Of a DNA stretch of 64,000 nt, positions 40,401 through 55,400 are shown piece by piece. A program made the translations under genes and the position numbers. The stretch is taken from contig NC_089984.1 in the NCBI RefSeq assembly GCF_036417845.1, positions 31,221,447 to 31,285,446 on the forward strand, given 5' to 3'. Under the pieces are notes generated by a model, which did no database searches, had not been told where the DNA came from, and saw only the letters and a program-made list of their open reading frames with translations. This DNA comes from Apteryx mantelli (lineage: Eukaryota; Chordata; Aves; Apterygiformes; Apterygidae). Position 1 is the stretch's first letter. Each line of letters begins with the position of its first letter.

Positions 40401-43400
40401 TGTTTAGCCTCAAGATGAGAAGGTTCAGGGGGATCTTATCAATGTGTGTAAATACTTGAGGGGGAAAGGGGACTAAAGAAGATGGAACCAGACTCTTCTC
40501 AGTGGTGCACAGTGAAAAGACAAAAGGCAATAGGTACAGGGGAAATCCAACTTAAATGTAAGAAAAAACTTTACTATGAGGTTGATTGAACACTGGAACA
40601 GATTGCCCAGAGAGGCTTTGGAGTCTTCATCCTGAGCAATCAGCTCTAGCTGACCCTGCTTTGAGCAGGGGGCTGGACTAAACAATCTCCAGAGGTTCGT
40701 TTCAACCTCAGTTATTCTGTGATTCTGTAATACTGATGTATCTGTACTGAGTACAAACACAATGTTTCATCTTTATTTATCTTTTTAATTTTTATTTGGA
40801 CAACTTCTATAGCAAGGAACTGGAGCTGAGATAGGTATCTCTGTAAAGTAGGGCTAAGGTGTCTTTTCAGAACATCCTGGTCTGAAATGCCTTTCTGCAG
40901 TATTTCAAAGAGATTGTACCTTAAGATCAACTGCCTCAATCTTCTTTAACTGGAGAACTTTCTCCAAAGTTTCCAGCTCTTCTTCACTACGTTCCTTCAG
41001 AGGATAATTCTTCACTTCACAGGCTATATGGAAACACTTTTCAGATGGAAAAAAAAAGAACACAGTAAAAAGTTCTTCATTAAACATCTATCAATTCTTT
41101 TGTTCAATATCTGAAGGCTAAAGAGTTATAATGACTTCTTGTTAAAATTTGGAATAAAATTGAGGAGTAATCAATACAGGCAATATAGTAAAAATCAATA
41201 TAGTAAAAATATAACAGTAAGGCAAAAAGCATTTGCCTTTTTGGAACAGAACATAGTTGCTTAAAAGTTTGTTTTTGTCTTTTTTTTTTTTTTTTAATAA
41301 TCTATGGATATGACCTCTTTATCCAGGGAATTTTACCAGAATTAGATTTTTGTAAAATGACTTGTCTTTTACCATCCTTGAGATAATCCAGTATCATCAG
41401 TTTGACTAATGACCCTCTATTTAAAATACGCAAAACCATGAATAAATTTTGCCTTTATGCTCTGTTTAGCAGGAATCATACAGACTGCATGCAAAAGAAG
41501 AAAAATAATATTTACAACACTGCATTAAGATATTCTCTGAGAACACAGAATTAAAGAATTGCTTGTTTGCCTGTCAACACTCTTATCCAACTCAGAAGGT
41601 ACAGTTACCAAGGCTCAAACAAAATGAACAAAATGAAAGATTCGCATGAGCCTGGGAAGCAAATGAGAAGTGTGTTATGCTTCTATTTATTTTGTCACTG
41701 TACCTTAATAAACTACTGCAGAAAGTTAGGTGGAAAGCGGAGGTTACCTTAACTGCACGTCCTTTTACACACATGGAATCCCAGCACTCACGTTTGATAA
41801 CATCCTGCAAATAGCAGTTGGCTAAATTCTCCATATCAATCTCCTTCCTCAACTTTCAAGATAAAGAAAAGAAAATAATAAGAGGATGTGGTGCAAAACA
41901 GGCAACTTGTATTGAGTTATCCAAATAAACCTAACAGATGAAATGAAGAATTGCAGTATTTCACCATTTTAGACTATTGCATCTCTCTTCTCCAAAATGT
42001 ATCTCACAGTATTAAAAGGCATTATTTTATATGAGAGGAAAAGAATCACAGAGCTTAAGCAATGCGCCCAAGGCCACAGTGTCAGAGCTGGATTAGAATT
42101 TATAGCTTCTGGCACAGATCATATTCCAGTCGGTGATGTCTGTATCAACAGCTTTGCCTACTTCAGAAAGTGACTTAGAACACTTTGCATGCGCACCTTA
42201 AAGTCTGTGATACAGTCAAGAGTTCAGTCTTATTATGCTGTGTTCCCATGAAAGTAAATACTGGAAGGCATTCTTACAAAAACATACTATTTCACTAACC
42301 TTCCTCCCCTTGTCCTCTTACACTGTCCATTCTGGTAAGTGATAAACACTCGCACTTCATTTTCTAAGAATTCTCAGAACTCTGCTGATTCTTTTCAGTC
42401 CATGTATGTATAGCTTCAGACCTACTGACAACTTTTTTTTTGGTCTTTCTATTCAAAGAAGAACTTAAAAATTCAAATTTTATCTGCTCCTGAACCTGTC
42501 TGTCTACAGAAAGACCCATATGTTTCTGAGGTGTAGCAGCAGCTCATTTTTCATGTTCAGTAAACTGGCATATGAATCCTTTGAGAATAACCAAAAAAAT
42601 TAGGAGCTTACTGCCCTCATGAGCTTCTCTCAGTGCCTCCTGGAGGCACAGCATGTTCTCCAATAGGATCAATATAAAAAATATTCCAGAGAACACAATG
42701 GAACAAGAGATGGAGTTATTTTATATAAATTTGGTCAGAAAAACACGGAGACATTTCCTGCTTCTCAGTAACGAGCAGCAATTTGGGGACCATCCCCTCT
42801 GTTCTTCACTCATTCTTTCTCCTTTCCCCTGCTAGTTTTAAAACATTCTCTCCAGTTCTATCATACCCTGGCCACTTCTTGTTCAGCCTCTGCTTGCACT
42901 CTTTCCTGCTCTTCTATATCCAGGTTGAACTCCTGCTGCTCCAGTTTCTCAATGTCTGGCACCTGTTCATTCTCATGCATCATTTTCTGGATCTGTTTTT
43001 TTTTTTAAATAAGAAACAAAAATTAATGTGAATGTGAACAGAGGAAATGCTACTTCTAACACTGTAGAACTTGATAGCAGAGAAAATGATTTTAATTGCC
43101 TTCATTTTTAACTGCTTCAGGGTACAGGGTAGGATGGGCTGCCTGTAGCTAATGATGGAGAGTAATATGTGAATATATTTCACCTTTGTCTTAAAGCTGA
43201 TTTGGATGTAATATGTGAAGTTGCAGATACTTTCTAAGAATCTATATAATACAATTCTTAATTCTCTGATTCTAAGCACTCAATTAAATTGTTTTTGAAC
43301 TTGTACACAGCAGTTGTAGTTCATAGAACCAGAACATGTTTTATATGAGTGCAAAGCTTTCCAAAGACTTTCCAAAGAAGGCTGCTCCATTTTAACTCAG

Positions 43401-46400
43401 TGAAGATCACACATGCGAATGTTACTAACAATAAATATTTCTTCTTTGTCTTCCTAGCAGATATTTATAAAGCAGTAATACAGTAAATCACCCAAAGTTA
43501 TCTTATAAAAATTAAACTCTTCTGCCAACTACCTGATCTGGAATTGTTAGTAGCATTTTCTATATTCTGCACATGGATTCTTTCACATAATAGTGAAGCG
43601 GCTTGACCAAGGTCACAAAATATGCTACTGACATAGCTAAAATCCCAAATTTATTAACTTTTGATACATTGCATGCTCGCCTGTGATGAGATTTAATTCT
43701 GTAAAACATAGTATTAAAATATTAGCTACTACCCAAATTCAACACTGAATTTTAATGAAGCTTTTGACTTCATGTGCAGCTTAAATCACTGGCATGATTA
43801 CTTTAGGGCCAAGCTTGCCAGATGCTGAATTTGTAGTACATCAAACTGCCATGGGCTTCCATAAGAGATAAGGGAGGCACATACTTCAGATGGGCACTAA
43901 CAGATTAGGTCTGGGTTTGCAAGTGTATTTACGTTTGTGCATTTCAAGGCATTGCTGTTTGCAGGGCCTAATGCATCACAGCCCAGAGAAGGCAAATAGA
44001 AAAGAGATAGTGTGGAGCGCACACAAATCTATGCGACTTAGTCTAATGTCTGGTTAATAAGGCACTGCCTTATCCTCTTGCAGATGGCAATTTCTATGGG
44101 AGGAAGCGGGAGGAAGAGGAAGGAGTAAGAAGAGAGGATAGCAGTTTTTATAATGGAAGTTTGGTAAACAGACAGAAACTAGCCTGCTGAGAGGACAGAC
44201 TACTCAAGGTATACGGATGGTATGAAATATTTCTTTTGGAGCAAGGGAAATGGGGTACCAGACAATAGTTCTTGACAGGTTCAGAGTATAGTCCCTGAAG
44301 GAGCATATCTCTTTATTATTGCCTGCTCAGAGTTTGTGACAAAACTCTAACAGAGCCCTAGAGCTGGTAACTATGAAGGAAGTGTTCTTGTAAACAAAAT
44401 TGGCAAGCTGAGCCATTATCCCTGTAAGAAACTCACATTTTTACGCAGCTTTTTAATTCCCATTTTCAGCTCCTTCTTCTGGTTAGCAAACTTCTGAGTC
44501 TCTTCTCTAATGACCTGCCATACAACAAATACATAGTTGAAGGACAAAAATACACAAGAAGAGAAAAAGACTGAAATAATCTAAAGGAACAATATTGGTA
44601 CGGAAAACAAACTCCAAAGGGATTATTAACTGAAACAGATATAGTCCTAACTTAGAAGTGTGATCCTCAGAATTGCTCAGAAGAGAAAAGATTGTATAAC
44701 CAGGTCAGATTGTAAGCTGGTGTGCAGCAGTAGAGCTTAAAAGAAGGAAAATATGAAAGAATGAAGTACTTACAAGTGAAATGATTACAGACGCATTGAA
44801 CTGGGTAAAGCCTGCTTCCAGAACTTGTCAAGTGTTGTGTATTTCTTAGATTTTTCATTGTCACAAAACATTTCCAGAGGGATAATTCAAGTTTCAAGTA
44901 AACTAACATCTGGTGCTCATTCTGGAAGCAGTGACATTTTCTTTGCTGCTACAGCATTGCAGATTAATCTCTTAGGGAAAATTTTACAATTGCTCTGCAC
45001 CTCTGGAATTTGCTTTCTAAAATAAGTTTACAACTTCATGCAGGATGATGGCATTGATGGCAAAGAAATGGCAGAGAATGACTCTGTTATCAGATGGACT
45101 CCATCCTCTAAAGGTCTGATGCGAGTCTCCCAGGAGATTAATTAGCACCTTAAATCAACCTAGGATCACACTGTTGCTGTTCAACCCTTGCTTCTCATCA
45201 CCGTTCCCTAGCTGACACTAATACTCTGGTGGTACTCATGTGGGTGCACAGTCACAAGGACTTGCCAAAAAATCCCCGTGTAGGCACCAAATCACTAGTT
45301 CCAGCATCAAAGCAGAAGCAGGAATACATGTCTGGGAGAGGGATGGAGACGATGCCACTTTGAGTGGCAGTATGTCTTAGATGGACTTGAGTCACTTGTG
45401 AAACTGCATCATAATTTGGAAGATCATTCTGGAGATCACCCACAAAACAATAATACCTTGTATGGGGCAATTCTTCTGCTTTGTTCTATCATTCAACCCC
45501 CAAAGCTGGACAAAATACAGAGCTCTGGCTCATATCAGAAAGAATCTGCTACAATCCTGTAGTTCATATTTCTGAAAAAAATCCATACTAACAATAACAT
45601 AGCAATTTCTAGGCTCACAAAGTACGATATCTCCTCTTTATAGACTCTTAGATTTTTGATGCACTTTTACTTTTAAAAATCTTTGGTTACATAACAGACT
45701 TACTTCAGCCTTAACCTGAAATAAACGACAGGGTTTTTGCAATTAATGTCATATTGTTGAATATTGATTTAATAGTGGTATAAAATTTGTTATTCCAGCC
45801 CATGAGAGGAAGAGTATTTGCTTGGTTTCTGCTACTGATCTTCTGTGCAGTTTTCTGACACATTTAAAAGAAAAAGGCCTTTATGAGTTTCTACAGGAGG
45901 TTGATTTGTGAGCCAAATATTTTGAGTTTACTGCTTCCACAGAAGTCATCTTTTGGCCTTGAGAGCTCCCACTATGCTGGGTGCCTACCCTAAACTATTT
46001 ATAGTCTTGAGATAGCATCTTCAAAAGCTGGAATCACAATGCCTTAAAAGAGGCCCAAAGGGCAGAAAAACTTCAAAAACTAGATTTATTTACAGCATAT
46101 AATTTGACACTCCAAACCACTACTGACTCTTGAAAAGGCTGGCCTTGATTAATGCTTGTTATATGAAAGTACCTTCTTCATTTTCTGATCTATCCATGTC
46201 ATTTCACTAGTAATGGCTGAATTCAATCCGGTGAAGCTGCTGTCTTCTTCTGTCAGTTCTATATTGGAAGATTCAGATGCTTCCTGATATGAAGGATATT
46301 AACATCCATGTCAAGTATTTAGAGAGAATTAAAGAGAGACAGAAATAAAATATAAGATCACAAATGGAAAAGTTCACATTAGAAATAACAACAAAAAACA

Positions 46401-49400
46401 GAATTCCAGAGAATGTTATAATGTGTTTGTTATTCCCTAATCAGTCCCTAGGTTTGATCCTGCAAACCCATGCTATTATGCAAGGCCTTTTGACTCTAGT
46501 GGGATATCCGTACTAATCTCTGCAATCACTGTTTTGCTTCATTTCAATCAAAAATATATAATTAGTGACACACAATGTATAGCAGTAATATAATACTGGG
46601 AAAGACACATAATTTGACACCAGGAGAAACTCTTGACTTTAACACATGCAGTTTTCTGTGGCTGAAGAAATTGAGGATGTGAATGTCATCTTCCCATAAA
46701 GTATTCCATTTCCTTGATAATACTATTAGACAAATCAATAATTAAGCATAGTCAGCCAATTCTCAGGGGTATTTTTCCACTTTTACTAAAGGATCAGATT
46801 TTGTCTTGAGGATTGGCTTTATCATCTATAATTTTAGGATAATAATCAACCTTTTTCTACAAAAATAAAGACAACACCTCAAATTTCCCTTCTGGGAGTG
46901 ATTCCGATGTGGATTCTGGGTCAAACTGCCATTCTGCCATAGATTTTAAAACAGCATTTTCATTGAAAGTGGACTTGTTCAATATAGCAAGAAGAGATCG
47001 CCAGTGAAAAGCAGCTTCCTTAACTTCAATTTTCTTTATTCTCCTAGTAAAAAAAAGGGAACTGATGTATTTTCTGTATATTATGGAAAAGGATGAGGTA
47101 TTAAATATTCTTTGTAACACTATATTAAGCCGTTTAAAAATATCTATTCAATATTTCTACATATTATTCAATATTGTGTGAATTTTAGAATTGGATGAAA
47201 CATTACATGAAGTTTCCACAGAATTAGAGGTTCTGAAAGAGGGACTACCCAGGTTACAGATATTGCATCTTTAATCTCCGCATCTGCCAAAACATTTGTC
47301 TATACAACAGAAAAGCTGTAGTTTCAAGTGTTTCTTACTCCCAGTGTCCCCTTAGAGCTCTCTATAGCCACAGTTGATCTCCCATGAAAAACTGTGTTGT
47401 CCTCGAATAGCTGAGTCAAGACAGGCTCTCATGGGGTTAAGTCCATACTCATATAGACTCAGAGAGTCCTTCCCAGATGGTTTATTTGAGAGTGATAAAA
47501 AGCTCATTATAGGTAATACTTATTGGAAGATACTCCTATATCTTGCAGTGCAACCACACCCCAAATACAAGAAATTCACATATTTCTCAGAGGTTCAAAT
47601 GGGAAGTTTTTCATGAGCAAGAAAGACCACCTCTAAAGATAAGAGGACAGATCTTAGTATCCAACTCCATCCAATTCTTGTCCTTACCAAATCTGAGATT
47701 GATAAAAAGGAGGTCTAGAATCACAAGTAAATACAAAAATTAGCCTGTCAGGATACAAGAATTTACACCATCAATATTGTTCTGACACTTTAAACATACT
47801 TCCATTTCAGACACACCAGGGCACCATCATTTACGCCATTAACGAGCATGAACTGGCCATCCAGTGAAAATACCATGGATCTGATTCCCCCTCCTTGATA
47901 TGAGTGACAATGCTTTTGAGCAAGTACATCCTGAAAAAGTCACAGAAGCAATATCAGCAAATATGTTTTGCTAATGGAATATGTCTGTAAACTATGCTCC
48001 TTTATTTTTAGATACAGGTCTATTCAAAATGTCACTAAGAAGTATATAAAAGACTAGAATTTATGAGTTTATAATTTTGACTACAGATAGGGGTAAGTTT
48101 CTAGTCTATTGATTTTGCAGGAGACAAAGAAGAATAGTAAAAATATTTCCCCTAAGATTTACTGGAGAAGAAAGTAAGTAGTATGTGTGATCACATAAAC
48201 ATTCAGTATAAAAACAATCATACTGTATAACCCTGTGGTACTTGACATTCAACATAAATTTTGCTGGAACACCTTTTATTTAAATGAAGAAAAGCCTATA
48301 GTGAGAGAAAGTAGCTGTCACAGTTCTTTCCAGTGAAAGCCAAATGAAGCCTGTGCCTGGATGCCTACCTACCATAGTAAAAGTATGATAGATGAACAAA
48401 ACCCCATCCTCTGCTGCTGATGCCAACCAACGACTGTTAGGTGATAAACAGAGGAACCCTGGTCCAAACTGTTTGCTAGGAGTCCTCTTCTCTGATAAAA
48501 AAACTGATGGGTCTTTCAACATATTCTGTCAACCAAACAAAATGTTAGTCAGCAGTTGAGATGATGGAAATATCTATGCCATTTTACAAAGACTAATGAT
48601 AGGCTGGTGGGTTGTCTATCACATGCATTGCAATTTAAAATGTTGTTGAATGACTGAGCTTGGGATGCAGTATCACTGCTATGCTGCTGATTCCTTTCTT
48701 GCCTTTTCAAAAGAGTTTGTATTCAATATGTTTGGAGCTGTAGTTTCTTGGCTTAGAAAGTATGGGACTTTAGGAAGTCCCTCGCCTTTGGAATTCACCT
48801 TTCTGCTTGGCCTGATTCTTAAACTGAGGGAGACCTATGAGCTGCAGAGAACACCAGTTCATCAGCAGGGAATGACAGCAGTTTCCTAAAGCCCCCCCTA
48901 CTTCACTGTGAGGCAGGGCTTGGGTGGGTCTACAGTTGGGTTTTACACTCATGGAAAGATGTTGTTCTCAGCAGCCCTGTTGGCTCAGTTCCTTCAATAA
49001 CTGGATATTGAGATTACTCATCAGACTGCACAAAAGCACAGCTCCAGTACAGAAGCTACATGTGAAGCATTTGCAAGCTGTGTAAGATTTAAAAATCAAT
49101 GTTTGGCTTTCTCTGCATTAGATCAAGGAGATAATTTCTTTTGCCAGGTTTCTGGGCAGGTGGTAGTGAACTGAAAGTTGATGTTTATGGATGGAGTATG
49201 TATTTTTAGTGCAGAGAGGACTTTTTTCATATAATATTCTGATATATTCACTTCATCTGCAGCATTTGTTGGCAGGTACTTCACCAGCACTCGGAATAAA
49301 ACAGCTTTAGAGACCTACCTGTTCGGAGAGATGGTATTTACAGATGAAAGGTGCACAGGTACAGTAGCCATACACGACATCATCCTTCAATTTGACTGCT

Positions 49401-52400
49401 GAGCTCAAAGGATAATCAAGATCATATTGCTCCACTTTAATGGCACTAGCCTTAAGCATTCCTTGTTCATCAACATACTTATCATTATCTAGAAGATGAT
49501 TGAAAAAAGAAACAAGGAGAAAGAGACATCACTACCACTAATGCAGGTGCTTCACCTATCAAGTAACTGTGACAGCCAAACAATCTCAGCAAGGAGTGTG
49601 CGTGGTCTAGGTTTTCAAGGAAGAAACTGGGAGTTAATATACCTAGCTTTAACACTGACTCTATCGGTTGTGTCCATATGGCACACTGACGAAGCATAGA
49701 GATAGCTCAACTTGCTCTGAATGACTACTAGAAGCAGTTTAACCACAGTGCTGTGGAAATTTGTATATACTAATTTACCTCACTTTTGGGGTATTACATA
49801 AGCAGTGCTAATTACTTTGCATGGAGATTCATGTCATCATTGCTTTCATCTAGAACTAGTTCAGGTATCTCTGCCATGAAGTATGCATACCCTGAGTGCT
49901 CTTGGATATAACACTGATGTTCACATCATCAAAAGGCATTTTATTCTTTTTGACTATTTAATTTGAATTTTCAAGAGGCACCTGGAATTAACACTGATGC
50001 AAAAACTCGAGATACTCAGCAAACTTTGAAAATCAGACTCTATTTTTAAATGTCTAAAATTGGGCACCAAAAAAAGCCCAATATTAGTGGACATTTAGAG
50101 AAAATACTAACTTCACTGAAAACCATTTTTTAGAAATTTCACAAATTGTAAGGTCTTTTAAAAACTATGTAATAAATAACAAGAAAATCTGAAACTAGGC
50201 TTACTCACAGTTTTACACAAGTTTTTTCTACAAAAAGCTTTGCTAGCAATTCATGTGCACACAACGTGAGTAAAATGATATAAAAGTAGAATGATGGTAA
50301 CACTGAACACTGGATACATTTTTACTGTAATGTGACAAACTGAAGACATCACTGAAACCTCAAACTGTATTGCTTGACTGGCAATTCCTGGCTGGAAGAG
50401 ACTTAAAACTGGAAGTGCCTAGTGTCACTGCCAACCAAGGTCATCTTGCACTGCCTGGGTGGGGAGGATGCTAAGTGCAATATTAGCCTGCAGTGCAACT
50501 TACTTAAGTTAGTGCATTTAAGCTCTTTCATGATGACTGAATTAGTTTCTCAGTTGATTCCAAAAAGTGCCCCAAATCAATGCATTCCCAGAATACCAGT
50601 TTTGGTGCAGACACAATTAAAAGTTCTGTGATCAGTCATGACATTCTGGGTCCATTTTTTCTTGCTTATAGTTTTTTTGAAAAAAAGGACTCACTTTAAA
50701 AATGCTATAATTTTATAGCTTTGTACTGAACAGCAGAAACAAATTACTGAGTTGTTACAGAGTTGAGAATGGCATATATAAAACAAAGCATGAAGAGCAT
50801 TTTGAGAATTTAGTGTGGGTTACCCAATTAGTGAGAGACTGACAGGTTCCCCTCATTTTTCTTCCAGATCACAAACTAGCACTCTATGTTGTCTCAATAT
50901 GCACACTGCACATGGCAGATACATTGGGTCAGATTTTCAGCAGATGAATGGAAGTAGGCCACTCTTAATTCTCACTAATTATCATCTGTTCCTCATACAA
51001 CAGAATGTTTCTTTGTAGCATTCCTGATTGGGATACAAGTTAATATTTTTTAATACAGTGGGCTTTTTCCTTGGTGTTTTTATCTAAAGAACCTATAAGA
51101 AAGACAGGGAATCATTTTTTGAGATGTATCAACCTCTAACCTTTTTCTGATGAGCTATCATATACCTATAATAATTCTCTGAGGAGCCTAGTGGGACTGA
51201 TTCTACTTTGAACACCTGGTATGCTATTCTGTATGTGGGTGATGCCAAGCATGAGGCCTATTTGTGGTTGGCTTTGAGCATTGCCCACATAATAATAATA
51301 GCAATAACAACAATAACAACAACAAAACAATAATAATAGTAGTAGTTAAGTTGTGGCTTGGTGATTCCGCAGGTAAATTACTTCTCACTTCTCCTTCCTT
51401 CCTTGCCTTTCCCTCAGTCAATCAGCATGCCACTGTCCTGCTGAAATGAATCAGTTGACAAAGGTCAGTCTACAGACAGCCACTTGAGAAGTGGTGTCCC
51501 AGGAGAATGTACGGATGAGATGAAGAAAGAGATTAAGATCATTAGTATTTTGTGTAGGGGGAGGCAATAATATGTGCTTGTCTTAGAAAAATATCACAGT
51601 GAATATTATTTCATTTTTACCTGTTGTGAGAGCTGAAGGTAGACAAAAAATTTCCAGTCTTGCTCGCTGAACCTCTGCTACTTTAAGAAGTGCTACCACT
51701 TCAACTAAGTCATGCTTGAAGTCAGAAACCACAGAAAGTCCAAGGACTTCATCTGCCAACACTGAAGCAGGTAGGGAAAAACAATGAAAACTGTTACTGA
51801 ATCAAATTATCATTGTTCTTGCTAAGTCATCATGTGAAATAAAACAGGGACCTTTGTTCAGAATGCAACCATACTGTTCTGAATTTGCATTAAAATGTCA
51901 GACAAGCCACAAGCTGGTTTCAGAAGTGTTGAACGTACACAATTTCAGCTGGAGACAACAGGAGCTGAGAATACTGAGCACCTCCAGGGTTTTTACTGCA
52001 TTAAAAATTCAAATCTGAGTTTACATCCAGATTCAATTTTAGCAGGCAATTTTTGAGGGAGTCTGCTCATAATCACAGGACTAAGCACAGAAAGACCCTG
52101 TTTGAAGAAGTCAGCCAGCCACTGAGAACATGATCAGGCAATTCAGAAAATTATCTGAGGAGATGTAATTCTATATTTGTCTTCACATATAACCTATCCA
52201 AATATTATCCTGGAAGTCAAACTAAATTAAAATGATAAAATAATGTATTTTATCCTTAAAATTAGGATGAAGATCTATATGCATAGCTGTGGTCTACAAA
52301 TATAAGGCTATTGGAATTGAGATAGTGCATAAACAGATTTATAAATGTCAGAAGAATCTTGTCTGTGAGTTAAAATTCTATCGTTTTTTATTCTTCAGTG

Positions 52401-55400
52401 TCAACCAGCAAAGCTGACAATTCCAGCAGTCCCTGTGTTAAAGAGACGTGGGATGGACGTTTGTGACAGGAGACTGCATTCAGATATCATAACCTACAGT
52501 TTATTAGTCTAAATCCTCATATGGTAGGCCACAGAGATCCTGAGTGCTTTGCTAGCACCATTCTTGACTTCTTGCTCTGGAGTTGTGATCAGTTGGTAAA
52601 CTGATCCAGTCTCTTCCTGGTGAATTATCTGAGCTCTGGCAGAAAAGTAAGATTGGTGCATTTGCTAACTAAAATTACAAGAAAAAAAAGATTGGCCAGA
52701 ACAAAATTTGGCTGGGAAACAGAGGAGAAGAAGAACCTTATGTTTTGTTCTCCCGAAATAAATAGAATGAAGGAGAGTGGCTGAGTCTGAGCAGCAAGTA
52801 TACTTAAAATACAGCAAATAGTGAAAATACAATGTGATTAATGTTGTTATATATATTACCTATATATCCAAGAACCTGGAATAATTTTGAAGGCCGGGCG
52901 TCTAGAATAAATATATGTCCTTCTGTAGCTCTAGTGATGAGGAATTGGCCACTCTGATCATAACTAGGTAAAATATAAATCTAAGTTAAATAAAGATTTT
53001 GAATGTTAAATTCTAAAAGCAGTTCAATACAATGGGTCAAATTTTGCTTATAATCTCACTCCCACAATTCTACCGACTTCACTGACGGCATAAATATAAC
53101 TGAGATTTCAGCCTGTGCATTAACAGGGTCAGGGCCTGATGTAAAACCCAGTGTTATGAATGGAGTTTCTAGTTGAGTGGGCATTCAGTCTAAAGCTAAT
53201 GATACTCCATAGCAGTCTACTTTAATGACTTTATTAAATCTTCCTTTGAAGATAATTTTTTTTTAGATAAAACTACTGACAAGATTTTGATATTATTTTG
53301 AATGGACAGCTGCCTTTGTTTGCACTGATTGACTTTGAATAAGTTGCTCCAGGGAGATATTTTTATCTTAGGTAATTGTGAAGAGAGATCACAACTGAGT
53401 CTTCAAATAACAGGTGGATTTATTTTAATGTTTAACAGTTCAAAATCAATTCTATTTTTTAGAAAGTGGAAGTAAAGATCCCTCCTAAATTTGCCAATTA
53501 CTGTATTGAAAACCAGCACTTTCAAAACTAAGCCTTTTGGATCACTATAGCTAATTATAGGAGAATTAGTAAATTCATTAACAGTTAACAAAAGAATAAT
53601 GAATGGTAATAGAATAGTAATAGAATCCACCATATAAGAAGGGATGAGCCAAAGGCTTAAACTTAAGTTCACAAAACCTCAAATTTATATTCAGTGAGGA
53701 ATAACCCTCTAAATTTAGAAACATTGAATTGCCCATAATTACTGCATATGGTCAGAAAGGATCTTATAAATCAGTATCTTAAATGCTCTGTTAAACTTTC
53801 TTAAAAATACAGGATTATTATATTTTTCTCATCTAAATCCTGCTACTATTCCTATTGCATAGTATTTCAGAATATGTTGGGAAAAAATTGAAACTTAAAC
53901 ATTTTGACACTTTTAGAATAAAAACTTTTTTTTGTTCAACAACGAGCATTGTTCAAGCAACAAAGTGACAATATTTCTGCCCTTGTTACTACATACTTAC
54001 TGCAAAGACAGCACTGGAAATTTGGAAAGAAAAATTCTGTGAACAACCCGTGGAGTTTCAACTTCGGTAACATCGATGAAATAGATTTCACCCCTTCTGG
54101 TCCCTACAGCAACGCTATTTGAGGAGGGACAGCAAGCCATAGCAGTTGCCTAGTTGAGAAGTAAAAGATACTTAATGGGATCATATTATATTATATTATA
54201 TCATCTTATGCTATATGTTAGTATGCAACTTCTTTTATTATTTAAAAGTCCCTAAAATTTGGGAAAACGAAACCTCAAGTGATTTATCTAAAGATCTTTT
54301 TCTTTTCTTATTTTTTTACATTAAAAAGATTTTAGAGACATCATAGATATTTTCCCCTATGCTCTATGTTTACATATCAAAATTTACATTCATCATCCCT
54401 TCCTCAGAATAAACCGTTATATTCACTATCCAGATTTTGAGTGAAGGACATTCCACCTAAAAATGGTGAGGTTTGCTTATGAGTAGAGCTGTTATAGAAA
54501 GGAATTTTTTTTTCATTCTATGACAGATTTCAGGACGCGAATGCATCTTAAATTGGGACAAAGCATTAATGGTTTGAAATACTTTAAGATCTCAATTCCT
54601 AAAACCTTTTTTTCAGATCAGTCAGTGCATTTAGTTTTTATACACTTGAAACACTTCCTTTCAGTTTTGACACTCATTAAAAATAGAAATTGAATAAAGT
54701 AATATCATAAAATTTAGATGTATGTGATTTATCAATATTTGTTTAAAGATACATCATTAGGACATTAGGTTCAAATGTTTCCTCTGTTCTGTGCTCAGTT
54801 AAATTTCTGATTAGTTCAAGGAAATATTCTCCAAGAAAATCTTTTTAAAATCCCTTCTATTTGTCATTCAAAGATACTACTCAACTTTCCTCAAAAAGTG
54901 GTTGATCCAGTTCTATGGAGTACAATGCTATTAACTGAGAGATATTAAAGATGAAAATTCTAAGTATCAGTCACCGTAAAGCTCCCAGTTATGTTTTCCT
55001 CAACACCAAGGCTTAACTGGCTGAGACAAGTCCCATCTTCCAGGAGCCAAATTTGCACTTCCCCTGAAATTGCTACAGACTGTTGAACAGAGAAAAACAT
55101 ACTGGTAAGAGGGTGGAAAAAACAAATAGTCTGTAATGGCTAGTGATGATCTGTGGAAAATACATTCAAATAATGACTGAGCATAGCAGGTCAAGGGGTA
55201 CTAGTTTTGACTGAAATGATCTTGCTAGACAGTGCTCTTGCTATAAGCCCATTTTCTCCAAGGTACATCAGTAAAGGAAAATGCTTAATAATTTTTATGA
55301 ATTGCGGCAGCTACAGGAATGGATTTTAAGCAGGATGAGACAATGTAGGGCAGAACATGTAACCTTGATCAGTATTAGTATTCCCACCATTCAGCCAGCA

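Noticed and set aside
40220-40939. Frames on both strands around 40.2-40.9 kb
   Set aside because: Those up to 40,730 are decayed CR1 sequence, and the - strand one reaching 40,939 is intron read-through from CFAP43 window exon 18.
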